Below are positions 34,329 through 42,760 of a stretch of 64,000 nt of DNA, in pieces. Source of the stretch: JAFGIG01 sp964397545 (lineage in GTDB: Bacteria; SDB-A); the NCBI GenBank assembly GCA_964397545.1, contig CAYNIW010000005.1, positions 43,553 through 107,552 of the forward strand. Reading direction: 5' to 3'. Below the pieces are notes generated by a model. That model did no database searches and was not told where the DNA came from. It saw only the letters and a program-made list of their open reading frames with translations. The number at the start of each line of letters is the position of its first letter. The stretch's first letter is position 1. A program made the translations under genes and the position numbers.

Positions 34329-35992
34329 TGCCGAAAGTGACGACGGATAAACAGACTCTTTTTTCCCTGATTGGAAAGCCGATGAGTATCGAAAAACTGA
34401 AAGAACTGTGCTGGCTTGCTAAAGCGGAGCTTAACGAAAACCCTGAGACCGGCGAGATTACGCTTGAATTGTCGGACACTAACAGACCTGACCTCTGGTC
34501 CGCCGAAGGCATATCCCGCCTTATTCAGCAGTTCATATCAGCAAAACCTAAAGAATACACTTATCTTTCGGAACCTCCGCACGAAAGCAATATTATCATT
34601 GCCGAAGAAAACGTGTCATCCATCAGGCCTTACATCGGTATGTTTCTATGCCGCATTGACCCTGTTACGGATGAGCTGCTCAAAGATATGATACAAACTC
34701 AAGAAAAATTAGCGGAAAATTTCGGCAAGAAAAGAAAAACAGTCAGCATCGGCATATACCCGGCAGAGGAGATTAATTTTCCGGTCATCTACAGAGCTGT
34801 AAAACCGTGTGATGTATCTTTTGTCCCGCTCGATTTCGAAGAAAAAATGACGCTCGAAGAGATACTATCCATTCATCCAAAGGGGAAGGAATACTCATGG
34901 ATTCTTGAAAAAAGAAAATTTGTCCCCCTAATGATCGACAATAAAGGGGAAATTCTCTCTTTCCCTCCTATAATAAATTCAAGAAAAACAGGAGAGGTAA
35001 AAATCGGAGATACTTATCTGGCAGTAGAAGCCACGGGGACTGACATTTCCGCGGTTCAGTTAGTCTTGAGCATTTTCGCGATGAATCTGAGCGACAGGGG
35101 CGGAAAAATCACGAGAATGAAAACTCTCTATCCTGACAATCAGGAATTTATTTTTCCTACGGACGAAGCCGAAGAATTGAGCACATACATCCCCGGAGTA
35201 AACAAACTGCTCGGTAGCGAATTCGGCATAGAAAAAATCTCTTCTTGCCTCAGAAAAATGGGATTCAGATATAGAAAAGGGACTTTTGACAACGAATTGA
35301 TTGTCTCAGTTCCTTTTTACAGGAGAGACATAATGCATGAAGTTGACCTTATTGAAGACATCGCTATAGCATCCGATTATAACGAATTTCAACCGCTTAT
35401 GCCGGAAAGCTATACTCATGGAGGGCTTTCTCCCATCCAGGAAAAAACCAACGCAATCAGGCAGGTATCAATCGGTTTGGGTTTTCTCGAATACATGGGC
35501 AACATTCTCACCTCACGTGACCTCATGAAAAGCTGCGCAGGAGAAAACAGCGACCCCGTGGAGATTTCAAATCCAATGACCTCCCTATTCTCATGTCTCA
35601 GAGATCTGCTTTTCCCGGGGCTTCTATCTCTGGAATCCAAGAATAGCAAATCTCTTTATCCCCACCTGGTTTTTGAAGCCGGGGAAACAGTGAAAAAAAA
35701 ATCGCATTCAACTGAAACTCTCTCTTCAGTCGCCTACATGATAGCAGGGTCTGAAGCGACATTTTCAGAACTGCACTCAGTTCTTCAGACTCTCTGCGAT
35801 ATGCTGACCGTAGAATTGACCTTTATTGAAAAAGATTACAGTTTTTTCATATCCGGGAGAAGCGCGGAAATTCTTCTAAATGGTTATCCGGCAGGATTCA
35901 TAGGGGAGGTTCATCCGGCAATTCTCGACAAGTTGGGCATAAGAATGCCTACCGTGATCTGTGAAATATTTGATCTTAATCATTTTTTTTAA
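34328..35992 (+). CDS. pheT: Phenylalanyl-tRNA synthetase beta subunit, archaeal/eukaryal type
   Basis: A 554-residue beta subunit, matching the compact archaeal/eukaryal length; the bacterial form is ~800 residues and carries an N-terminal tRNA-binding domain and a C-terminal ferredoxin-fold domain, neither of which is present. B3/B4 editing-like region around ISIGIYPAEEINFPVIYRAV, B5 domain later, and the catalytic-like C-terminal half with VDLIEDIAIASDYNEF and ISNPMTSLFSCLRD. It starts at the last base of pheS (TAATG), so translation is coupled. proS-pheS-pheT form an operon. Confidence 0.92.
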   Translation: MPKVTTDKQTLFSLIGKPMSIEKLKELCWLAKAELNENPETGEITLELSDTNRPDLWSAEGISRLIQQFISAKPKEYTYLSEPPHESNIIIAEENVSSIRPYIGMFLCRIDPVTDELLKDMIQTQEKLAENFGKKRKTVSIGIYPAEEINFPVIYRAVKPCDVSFVPLDFEEKMTLEEILSIHPKGKEYSWILEKRKFVPLMIDNKGEILSFPPIINSRKTGEVKIGDTYLAVEATGTDISAVQLVLSIFAMNLSDRGGKITRMKTLYPDNQEFIFPTDEAEELSTYIPGVNKLLGSEFGIEKISSCLRKMGFRYRKGTFDNELIVSVPFYRRDIMHEVDLIEDIAIASDYNEFQPLMPESYTHGGLSPIQEKTNAIRQVSIGLGFLEYMGNILTSRDLMKSCAGENSDPVEISNPMTSLFSCLRDLLFPGLLSLESKNSKSLYPHLVFEAGETVKKKSHSTETLSSVAYMIAGSEATFSELHSVLQTLCDMLTVELTFIEKDYSFFISGRSAEILLNGYPAGFIGEVHPAILDKLGIRMPTVICEIFDLNHFF

Positions 35993-36046
35993 CTAAGACT
36001 AAATATGTGGTCATAAAAACTTTTTGCAGCAGATGAAAAATTTTTT

Positions 36047-36937
36047 CTACCCGAATAACTCAGTACTCAAATATTTCTCTCCCGAATCGGGCAGTATAAC
36101 GATTACAGTCCCTCTTTGAATTTTTTGTGTTATTATTTTTGCTGCGAACAAAGCTGCTCCCGAACTCATACCGACGAAAAGTCCTTCTTTTTTTGCGGCA
36201 TCTCTAGATAATTTGAAAGCTTCAATTTTGGACGCCTGAATGAACTCGTCAACATATTTTTTGTCGAAGAGATCGCCAGTGAAGTCATAAAAAGGATTCT
36301 GCAGTCCTTGAATACCATAGCCCCTGTCGGGAATAACGCCTACGATTTTAGTGCCCGGAGATTTTTCTTTGAATTTTCTTCCTATTCCGCTTATAGTCCC
36401 AGAGGTTCCGATTCCGGCTACTAGAAAATCAATTACAGGCGATTGATCAAGCAGTTCTTCGGCAATCCCGGAATAATGCGAATTCGAGTTGTCCTGGTTG
36501 TTAAATTGGTCCGCGAACCAGTATTTATAAGGATTGTTCTTATAAATATATTTTGCTTTTTTCAAAGCTCCTTCCGTGCCGAGCACGGCGGGCGTGAGAA
36601 TCAACTCTGCCCCTAAAGCTTTTATCAATGCTTTTCTCTCGTTGCTTACACCTTCAGACATGACAATCTTGACGGAATAACCTTTTGCCGCTCCAATCAT
36701 AGATAGAGAAATCCCCATATTCCCGCTTGTCGCCTCGAGAATAGTTTTTTTTAAGTTTAGTTCGCCTCTTTTTTCCGCCATTTCCAACATAAAAAGAGCC
36801 GTTCTGTCTTTTATGGACCCTCCGGGATTCCTGCTTTCTGTTTTCGCCAATACTTCAGTCTTTTTATTAGTGAACATTTTGCTTAATTTTATCAAAGGTG
36901 TATTGCCTATAGCGTCAACCAGATATTTCGTATTCAT
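36047..36937 (-). CDS. cysK: Cysteine synthase (O-acetylserine sulfhydrylase)
   Basis: A 296-residue PLP enzyme of the CysK/CysM family: NTPLIKLSKM, cofactor Lys in NPGGSIKDRTA, the substrate loop EATSGNMGI, the phosphate-binding GIGTSGTISGIG, and GMSSGAAL near the C-terminus. It converts O-acetylserine and sulfide to cysteine. ATG 36937 is used; a TTG at 36949 lies within the ribosome-binding site. GGAGG (36943-36947) directly follows the T-run of an intrinsic terminator, and upstream lies a Cys-rich leader ORF: expression is very probably attenuated according to charged tRNA-Cys. No serine acetyltransferase gene is adjacent. Confidence 0.93.
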   Translation of the reverse strand: MNTKYLVDAIGNTPLIKLSKMFTNKKTEVLAKTESRNPGGSIKDRTALFMLEMAEKRGELNLKKTILEATSGNMGISLSMIGAAKGYSVKIVMSEGVSNERKALIKALGAELILTPAVLGTEGALKKAKYIYKNNPYKYWFADQFNNQDNSNSHYSGIAEELLDQSPVIDFLVAGIGTSGTISGIGRKFKEKSPGTKIVGVIPDRGYGIQGLQNPFYDFTGDLFDKKYVDEFIQASKIEAFKLSRDAAKKEGLFVGMSSGAALFAAKIITQKIQRGTVIVILPDSGEKYLSTELFG

Positions 36938-36947
36938 TTTTTCCTCC

Positions 36948-36978
36948 AAAAAAAAACTCCCGCTTTTGCGGGAGTTTT
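36948..36978 (-). terminator. Intrinsic terminator inside the cysK leader
   Basis: Minus strand: stem AAAACTCCCGC / GCGGGAGTTTT, AAAA loop, followed by a run of T from 36956 to 36948. It ends immediately before GGAGG of cysK, the classical position of an attenuator terminator. Confidence 0.85.
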
Positions 36979-37003
36979 GCTGAATATAACTATAAAGTGG
37001 GAT

Positions 37004-37087
37004 TTACTCTGAACAAGGACAGCAAAGTTCCCTTATCGTCAGTAGGACTTTGCTGCAACAACATAATATCATATGGTTAAATTTCAT
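37004..37087 (-). CDS. Cys-rich leader peptide of cysK (27 residues)
   Basis: Minus strand ATG 37087 to TAA 37004. Residues 9-11 are Cys-Cys-Cys (TGT TGT TGC), and Cys recurs at 22, 23 and 25 (LCCPCSE at the end): six Cys in 27 codons. A second in-frame ATG is at 37072. The first ATG lies 8 nt after a TATAAA -10 box, so the mRNA would be leaderless, as with several other genes here. No domain is expected; the act of translation is the function. Leaderless polycysteine small ORFs that control cysteine genes have been reported in mycobacteria; here the setting is a Gram-negative genome with a terminator-based switch. Confidence 0.8.
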   Translation of the reverse strand: MKFNHMILCCCSKVLLTIRELCCPCSE

Positions 37088-37095
37088 ACCCGGGA

Positions 37096-37124
37096 TTTAT
37101 AGCAAAAAATAGGCTGTTTTTCAA
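37096..37124 (-). promoter_or_regulatory. Promoter of the cysK leader
   Basis: Minus strand TTGAAA (37119-37124), 17-nt spacer, TATAAA (37096-37101). Predicted +1 near 37088-37089, at the ATG of the leader peptide. Confidence 0.72.
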
Positions 37125-37225
37125 GTGTTTGTTGATAATTTCAATCATTGATCCACACGGCAATATCTCGCAAGTCTTCTGACCGTTATTTTGCCCCGAA
37201 ATAACATAAAAGCTTCCCTTTCGGG

Positions 37226-37248
37226 ACCGTTCAGAAAACGGTTTTTTT
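37226..37248 (+). terminator. Plus-strand terminator-like hairpin with no gene in front of it
   Basis: ACCGTT (37226-37231), loop CAGAA, AACGGT (37237-37242), then a T-run to 37248. It points right, although the nearest plus-strand gene upstream is pheT, 1.2 kb away. It lies at the 3' end of the opposite-strand hydrolase gene. Confidence 0.45.
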
Positions 37249-38368
37249 AAATTCTCGGAGTGATGTTTTCTATGTCCTGCTTTTTTTCAGGTTCGAGAGG
37301 TAAATGGATGTATTCATTACCCATATTCGAAAAATCCAAATCATTTAAATATAATACTCTCACTCGGCGGTTATGCTGTGTATGGTAATAAAGTATACGC
37401 TCGGTCAGATCCCATGCTGTCGTCCATATCGTGGAGCTTCGCATTCCTTCGGAAACAGTAGAACCGTCAGATCCCTCTGCGGCGCCCAGGGGTAAATTGA
37501 AATTGTCGAGAATTCTAAACAATTCATACACTGTTTCTGCAGAATTTTCTGTTGGGCGAGCGGTTTGAGTCCAAGCGACTGCTCGGACAAACCTTGAAGG
37601 AGGCGTGTTGTCACCGGGCAGTCCGATCATGCCGCTGCCGTTGCCCATGGGCGAAAAATCTATGTTTTCAATTATTTTGTCCGGAATGTTTACGGGTGAA
37701 AGGTTAATATAATTACGCAAATTTGTCATGTGCCAGTCATACGTTGGACCGTTTGTAATTACACCTAAAGGATTTTCGAATATCTCCATCTGCCCGTCTC
37801 TGAATTCAATAACTATGGATTTTCCGCTTTTGTCCGTCACCATCCAATGGGCATAAATCGGCATGCCTATCAAATCTTCCGTTACCGGGACTACCCTGAC
37901 TTCATTCATGCCTTGCCTCACCTCATCAACAGTTGCAAACTGGCTTAAAATGAAGTTGGTGACATCAATTGCTGTAATTGTTTTTTCCGCATAACTTTTT
38001 TCGTAGATTTGGTAACTAGCAAAACCTACGTGGTAGAACAGCCCTACTGCTAATCCTTCTTCATTCATTCCATCTGCAATATAATCTCTCCCCAACATAT
38101 CCAACCCGACGAAACCGTATTTTGCCTCCCATGTCTTGCCGTTGAAACTGTCTGGAGTCAAACCTGTAAATGAAAATCCACGAGGGACTATAGTGATGCG
38201 TGATTGCAAATCAAACTTTCCCCATTCCATCGTTCGACCGTATACAATTCCTTTGTCGGCTGCAATCAATCTTATGCCGGTGCAAGCATGAACTGAATCT
38301 ACGCAGACTCCGGTAAAAAGAAAAAATAGCGAAACTAAGTTGATGAACCAATTGCTTTTTACTCTCAT
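37247..38368 (-). CDS. Choloylglycine hydrolase / penicillin acylase-like Ntn hydrolase
   Basis: A 373-residue secreted protein. The signal peptide ends SVHA and is followed at once by Cys29 (CTGIRL), so signal cleavage would itself expose the N-terminal nucleophile, as in Ntn-hydrolases of the linear amide hydrolase group. Conserved blocks: GRTMEWGKFD, ADGMNEEGLAVGLFYH, LGVITNGPTYDWHM, and GSGMIGLPGDNTPPSRF. Family members hydrolyse conjugated bile salts, penicillin V or acyl-homoserine lactones; periplasmic members outside the gut more often act on acyl-homoserine lactones or unknown amides. The substrate is not determined here. AGAGGT precedes the ATG. Confidence 0.88.
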   Translation of the reverse strand: MRVKSNWFINLVSLFFLFTGVCVDSVHACTGIRLIAADKGIVYGRTMEWGKFDLQSRITIVPRGFSFTGLTPDSFNGKTWEAKYGFVGLDMLGRDYIADGMNEEGLAVGLFYHVGFASYQIYEKSYAEKTITAIDVTNFILSQFATVDEVRQGMNEVRVVPVTEDLIGMPIYAHWMVTDKSGKSIVIEFRDGQMEIFENPLGVITNGPTYDWHMTNLRNYINLSPVNIPDKIIENIDFSPMGNGSGMIGLPGDNTPPSRFVRAVAWTQTARPTENSAETVYELFRILDNFNLPLGAAEGSDGSTVSEGMRSSTIWTTAWDLTERILYYHTQHNRRVRVLYLNDLDFSNMGNEYIHLPLEPEKKQDIENITPRI

Positions 38369-38473
38369 TTTTACCTCTTTTTTTGTTTGAGATATTTTTA
38401 CACAGATTTGCAGGATTTCACAAGTTTGTTAAAATCTAACCGGCAGTGATCTCTCAAGCAAACCGGAATCTCT

Positions 38474-39127
38474 TTAAGTTTTCAGTCCATTCATTATTTC
38501 AGCAATGAAATCGGCTTTTTTCGGTATATTGTGACCCGAAAGAATCATATCGGGTTCAAAACTTAAATACTTTTTCAGAACTGCCGCGTATTCCTCCTCT
38601 TCCGTCTCGAGTTCAGGAATTATGTTTATGTCGTCGTCTCCTATGTTGTCTCCGGCGAAAAGAATTTTTTCTCTTTCATAGAATACGCTTATGCCGTCTT
38701 TGGTGTGGCCCTGAGAAGGAAAAACCAAGATGCCGTCTTCCGGGAATTTTATTTCTCCTTCCAAAATCACATTTGGAAGGACTTTCTCCGCTGTTCCTCT
38801 GACATATTTTTTGTTCGACTCCATCATTTCGCCCCAAAATCTATCAATGCATTGGGCGGTCTTCATTGAGGATATGATCTCTTCTTTTTTGAAAATATGA
38901 TTGCCCCATATATGGTCCCAGTGAAAATGTGTGTTAATAACTCTCAGAGGTTTATTTTTGTCAATTAAACTCAGTAAAATTTCAGAGCTCTCCGAACCGA
39001 AACCTGTGTCAATTATGTAGTTATATTTTTCAGCTCTTAATACACAGCAGTTCGTCGGGCATCCGGGGATAACAAATTGAACCAGGCACTCAAGACGTTC
39101 TGAAATCCGAATTAGTTTGTTTTGCAT
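38474..39127 (-). CDS. Metallo-beta-lactamase-fold hydrolase (glyoxalase II-like group)
   Basis: A 217-residue cytoplasmic enzyme. The metal-binding motif is NTHFHWDHIWGNHIF (HxHxDH in the variant HFHWDH), with later ligands in FPSQGHTKDGI, FAGDNIGDD and the C-terminal SGHN. The overall form is of small MBL hydrolases without an extra domain; the substrate is unknown. AAAGG precedes the ATG. Neighbouring choloylglycine hydrolase-like gene lies on the same strand 105 nt downstream, so the two might form one unit. Confidence 0.85.
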   Translation of the reverse strand: MQNKLIRISERLECLVQFVIPGCPTNCCVLRAEKYNYIIDTGFGSESSEILLSLIDKNKPLRVINTHFHWDHIWGNHIFKKEEIISSMKTAQCIDRFWGEMMESNKKYVRGTAEKVLPNVILEGEIKFPEDGILVFPSQGHTKDGISVFYEREKILFAGDNIGDDDINIIPELETEEEEYAAVLKKYLSFEPDMILSGHNIPKKADFIAEIMNGLKT

Positions 39128-39354
39128 AAAACCTTTCTTCAGCAGTATAAATCTGCAAACTCAGACTCTGTTCAACAGACAAAAGTTAAAAGTTTTTGTT
39201 TATTCAATAAAACTCTTATTTGATTTTATCAGAAAATTTACTATTTTTATAATTTTCAGGTTTCCAACGGAATAATTCTGTTTCATTTCAGAACTTCATA
39301 TAGCTAAAACTTTAATTTATTGTATACTTTATTTAATCATTCACGGAGGCGAAC

Positions 39355-40758
39355 ATGAACAAAAGTATTTTGTTTTTATTGCCTTTTATGCTGGTCTATG
39401 CCCCTCAACTTATCTATACTCATGCAAATTCTAATCTATCTCCTTCTGACAGCGGAAGTTGGGAATCCCTCGGGGAAGGTTTGAATTATTGGGTCTGGGC
39501 TATCGAAGCTTCATCTGGAATTGTTTACGCTGGAGGATCTTTCTCCAACGCCGGTGGCAATTCTGGAGCTGATTATATTGCAAAATGGGATGGTTCATCC
39601 TGGTCGTCGGTCGGTAACGGAGTAAATGACTGGGTTTATGCCATAGCAGTTAATAACTACAATGGAGACATATATATTGGCGGCTCTTTTGATGAAGCCG
39701 GAACAAATCCATACTCCGGTTTCATAGCCAAATTAAACGGAACTTCATGGGAACCTCTCGGTTTTGGATTAAGTGATTGGGTTTACGCAATAGCAATATC
39801 AGACTCCAATATTTATGCAGGAGGTCTTTTCACAGATACGGGACCTTATCCAAACGTCAATTACATAGGAAAATGGAATGGGACCACTTGGGAAGCGCTT
39901 GGAACAGGTCTTAACGATTATGTTTACGCGATTGCGATATCAGGCTCTGACGTTTATATAGGAGGCGACTTTACTGATGCCGGTGGAAACCCTAATGCAG
40001 ATCATATCGCAAAATGGAATGGATATTCCTGGGAAGCCCTCGGTTCCGGATTAAACAGCTGGGTCAACTCTATCGCTGTGATTGGAACAGATGTCTACGT
40101 TGGAGGTGAATTCACACAAGCAGGCGGGAACCCCTACGCCAATCGTATCGCAAAATGGAATGGATATTCCTGGGAAGCTCTCGCAGAAGGTTTGGACAAT
40201 ACGATTGTCGCTGTTGAAGCTATGGGAACTGAAGTTTATGTTGGGGGATGGTTTAACAACGCCGGCGGAAATCCATGGGCTGATCGAATTGCAAAATGGG
40301 ATGGTTCATCCTGGAGATCTCTTGCTTCAGGAGTAAACGACTGGGTGAATGCTATAGATGCATCCGGAGGCTATGTATATGTCGGAGGCTGCTTCACATC
40401 AGCCGGAAATAATCCAAACGCAAATTACATTGCCAAATGGATACCTTATACAGGAGTTGAAGAAAATCCTACTTACAACGGAGAAACTTCCGTTCTAATC
40501 ATAGACTACAACAATTTTCTAAATAAACTTTACATATCATTCAGTCTTAATTTTAGCTCAAAAGTTGTTATTGAGTTATACAATGTAACCGGGCAAAAAA
40601 TTGCATTAGTTGCTGAAGAGTATATGACGACAGGAGACCATGAGTGTATCTTTGATTTCAAGGATATTAGAGGAAAAGAACTGCCAAACGGAGTTTATCT
40701 CTGCAGAATCCAAAGTGAAGCCGAGGTAATGACAGGTTTATTTTCAGTGATAAATTAA
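39355..40758 (+). CDS. Secreted protein of seven 47-residue repeats with T9SS-like tail
   Basis: 467 residues: signal peptide (about residues 1-24), then seven tandem units of ~47 residues between about 35 and 365. Each unit follows the pattern SWE.LG.GLN.WV.AIA..G..VYVGG.FT.AGGNP.A..IAKWNG, which resembles delta-60/beta-propeller-type repeats; seven such units could close one seven-bladed propeller. The C-terminal ~90 residues (VVIELYNVTGQKIALVAEEY, GKELPNGVYLCRIQ) form a secretion-sorting-like domain. A GGAGG ribosome-binding site precedes the ATG. DNA-level identity between units 4-6 suggests recent repeat expansion. Function unknown; a surface or binding role is likely. Confidence 0.82.
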   Translation: MNKSILFLLPFMLVYAPQLIYTHANSNLSPSDSGSWESLGEGLNYWVWAIEASSGIVYAGGSFSNAGGNSGADYIAKWDGSSWSSVGNGVNDWVYAIAVNNYNGDIYIGGSFDEAGTNPYSGFIAKLNGTSWEPLGFGLSDWVYAIAISDSNIYAGGLFTDTGPYPNVNYIGKWNGTTWEALGTGLNDYVYAIAISGSDVYIGGDFTDAGGNPNADHIAKWNGYSWEALGSGLNSWVNSIAVIGTDVYVGGEFTQAGGNPYANRIAKWNGYSWEALAEGLDNTIVAVEAMGTEVYVGGWFNNAGGNPWADRIAKWDGSSWRSLASGVNDWVNAIDASGGYVYVGGCFTSAGNNPNANYIAKWIPYTGVEENPTYNGETSVLIIDYNNFLNKLYISFSLNFSSKVVIELYNVTGQKIALVAEEYMTTGDHECIFDFKDIRGKELPNGVYLCRIQSEAEVMTGLFSVIN

Positions 40759-40962
40759 AAAAACAGATGCTTTTAAGTCTATAAACCGGATTTGATTACT
40801 ATTATGCAGATTCTGTTTCAATCCTTTAGAAAGAGAATATTTTATTAGAGCTTTAGTGATTTTTCCCGGGATTGACACATCGTCTTTAAGTCTGTCCTCT
40901 ATACGTCTCTAACCCGGATTAATAACATCAATATCTATTATAAAGTTTTAATTATTTTTTTT

Positions 40963-41613
40963 TCAGAGTTTGTGATTAAATACGATTATTTTCTTTTCAG
41001 CAGGAAGAGTGCTGAATTCTATCTCATAAGAATCTAATACTTCAAAGCTCTTCTTGTTTTCGAGATATTCATCAACGGGAGCAATCGGAAAATCGAGAAC
41101 TTCAGTCTTGTAATGCATTGGTATCACGATTTTCGGATCAAGTTTCTCAGCGACTGCATCCGCATCCGCCGGCCCTATAGTAAAGTGTCCTCCAACCGGA
41201 ATCATAAGAATGTCAATACTACCTATCTCTTGTGCTTTCTCATCGCTTAAAACCTCTCCGAGGTCTCCGAGATGACAAATATTCAAACCTTCGGCTTCTA
41301 TAACATAGACGATATTTTCGCCTCTTGCTTTTCCTCCGCAGTTATCGTGAAATGTCTTTACGCCCCTTATATTAATACCATTAAAATTTCTTTGGGATTC
41401 GTCTTTGACTACATCAAATTTTCCTGGGACAGATTCCACGCTGTTGTGATCAGCGTGAGAATGGCTTACAGTGACAATGTTCGCTTCTTCGTCAATTTTT
41501 CCGTAGCCGACAGCTCCTCCGTATCCTCCGGACTCGTATGGATCCGTCAGAATTTTTATTCCGTCTTTTGTCTCAAGAACGAAACATGAATGACCGAGCC
41601 ATTTAATTTTCAT
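40963..41613 (-). CDS. MBL-fold metal-dependent hydrolase (UlaG/UPF0173-like)
   Basis: A 216-residue enzyme. MKIKWLGHSCFVLETKDGIKILTDP and VTVSHSHADHNS are the hallmark N-terminal blocks of the YtkL/UlaG-like branch of metallo-beta-lactamase fold proteins; later ligands are in FHDNCGGKARGEN, CHLGDLG and PMHYKT. Substrate unknown. GGGAGGG lies just before the ATG, and a good promoter (TTGCAA, 17 nt, TAGAAT) is read leftward from about 41693, so this gene is leadered, in contrast to the divergent cyclase. Confidence 0.88.
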   Translation of the reverse strand: MKIKWLGHSCFVLETKDGIKILTDPYESGGYGGAVGYGKIDEEANIVTVSHSHADHNSVESVPGKFDVVKDESQRNFNGINIRGVKTFHDNCGGKARGENIVYVIEAEGLNICHLGDLGEVLSDEKAQEIGSIDILMIPVGGHFTIGPADADAVAEKLDPKIVIPMHYKTEVLDFPIAPVDEYLENKKSFEVLDSYEIEFSTLPAEKKIIVFNHKL

Positions 41614-41656
41614 ATACCCTCCCTTGCGCCAAAAAGCATTTTCAACCTTTATTCTT

Positions 41657-41685
41657 TTGACTTCATTCTATTCACTCAATATTAT
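41657..41685 (+). promoter_or_regulatory. Leaderless promoter of the class III cyclase
   Basis: TTGACT (41657-41662), 17 nt, TATTAT (41680-41685), then 7 nt to ATG 41693. This argues against the longer TTG start at 41624, which would be upstream of the promoter. Confidence 0.6.
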
Positions 41686-41692
41686 ATTTGCA

Positions 41693-42742
41693 ATGAATGT
41701 TCTGACAACAGACAGAATTATAAAAATTTCATTTGGCGCCTTTATATCGGGCATTGTCTCGGGAGTATTCACCTTTTTTTTCATAAGCAGGGACTGGCAA
41801 AGCTATTTGCTGGGCTTCATAATAGGCATTCAAGCCTATATTTATACTTCGTTTTTCTCGGATTTCCTTATGAAACACCTCAGACAAAGACATATTATTC
41901 TTTCTCTTTTCCTCAGTGCCTTAGGAAGAATGGCAATAATATTTTTCGCTTTATTCATTTCCTTTGAAGTTCTCAGCAGTTTTAAAATAGGAATAGTCAG
42001 TTTTTTCTCTCTTCTTGAATCTATATACGACAAAATATTGACAGGTTTGATTTTTGGCCTCACGCTCAGCTTTATTTTCGACGCGTATGAATTGTTCGAC
42101 ACTCTTTTGGGGAAAAATCTTCTTATAAGCATTATCGCGGGTAAATACAATCATCCAATTGAAGAAGAGCTTTTTTTCATGTTCCTCGATTTAACTTCAT
42201 CTACTGCGCATGCCGAGAAACTCGGACATAAAAAATACCTCATGCTGCTAAACGACTTTTTCCACGATTTGGCAGGACCCGTTTCCTCGACGGGAGGACA
42301 GATTTATAAATACGTGGGAGACGAAGCAATTATAACATGGAGCATGAAAAGAGGTAAAATTCGTTCAGCTCCCCTGAGATGTTTTTTCATGATGAGAGGG
42401 ACCATAGCGAAAAAGGGCAAAAAATACTTTTCAAAATACGGGATAATACCCGCGTTCAGAGCCGGACTGCACGCTGGAATCGTAGTAACCGGCGAAATAG
42501 GCCTCATAAAGAAAGAGATATCTCACATAGGCGATGTTATAAACACAACTTCTCGCATTACTGAAATTTGTAAAGAACATGACAGGCAGATTATATCTTC
42601 CAACGACGCCATAGCAAAAATGAAATTGGCAGAAGAATATGAAATTACCCCTCTTGAGGAAATCACCCTCAGGGGAAAAACAAAATTTGTCCCCCTATCT
42701 TCAGTAGAACTAAAAAATAAAACACCTTTGGATAAAAAATAA
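41693..42742 (+). CDS. Membrane-anchored class III adenylate/guanylate cyclase
   Basis: About 349 residues from ATG 41693. Four or so membrane segments occupy the first ~145 residues, followed by a catalytic domain: metal-binding Asp in FMFLDLTSSTAHAEK and the second Asp in YKYVGDEAIITW, then RAGLHAGIVVTGEIG and the adenine/transition-state region HIGDVINTTSRI, and LRGK near the end. All key catalytic positions appear intact, so it should make cAMP or cGMP. A CRP/FNR-like box is seen at 61.6 kb, although no such regulator is encoded in the window. Single-gene unit, followed by the iron operon. Confidence 0.88.
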   Translation: MNVLTTDRIIKISFGAFISGIVSGVFTFFFISRDWQSYLLGFIIGIQAYIYTSFFSDFLMKHLRQRHIILSLFLSALGRMAIIFFALFISFEVLSSFKIGIVSFFSLLESIYDKILTGLIFGLTLSFIFDAYELFDTLLGKNLLISIIAGKYNHPIEEELFFMFLDLTSSTAHAEKLGHKKYLMLLNDFFHDLAGPVSSTGGQIYKYVGDEAIITWSMKRGKIRSAPLRCFFMMRGTIAKKGKKYFSKYGIIPAFRAGLHAGIVVTGEIGLIKKEISHIGDVINTTSRITEICKEHDRQIISSNDAIAKMKLAEEYEITPLEEITLRGKTKFVPLSSVELKNKTPLDKK

Positions 42743-42760
42743 CTCAACACTAAAAAGAGG

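Larger units (their letters stand above)
36948..37088 (-). promoter_or_regulatory. Candidate cysteine-responsive transcription attenuator (leader RNA of cysK)
   Basis: Three competing segments are visible in the minus-strand leader. Segment 1 CAGCAAAGT (37047-37055) pairs perfectly over 9 bp with segment 2 ACTTTGCTG (37020-37028). Segment 2, extended to GGGAACTTTGCTG (37020-37032), also pairs with segment 3 CAGCAAAACTCCC (36970-36982) over 7+4 bp with a 2-nt mismatch. Segment 3 overlaps the 5' arm of the terminator. Consecutive Cys codons of the leader ORF abut segment 1, so a ribosome stalled there frees segment 2 to form the antiterminator. This is trp-operon logic for cysteine. Confidence 0.8.

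Noticed and set aside
37004..37072. Alternative frame from ATG 37064 in the cysK leader (Leu/Gln-rich)
   Set aside because: It lacks Cys codons, runs past segment 2 and its ATG is farther from the promoter; the Cys-rich frame fits leaderless initiation and the hairpin layout.
36937..37090. T-box or S-box riboswitch upstream of cysK
   Set aside because: I find no T-box AGGGUGGNACCGCG element or S-box core; a translated Cys-rich ORF explains the region better.
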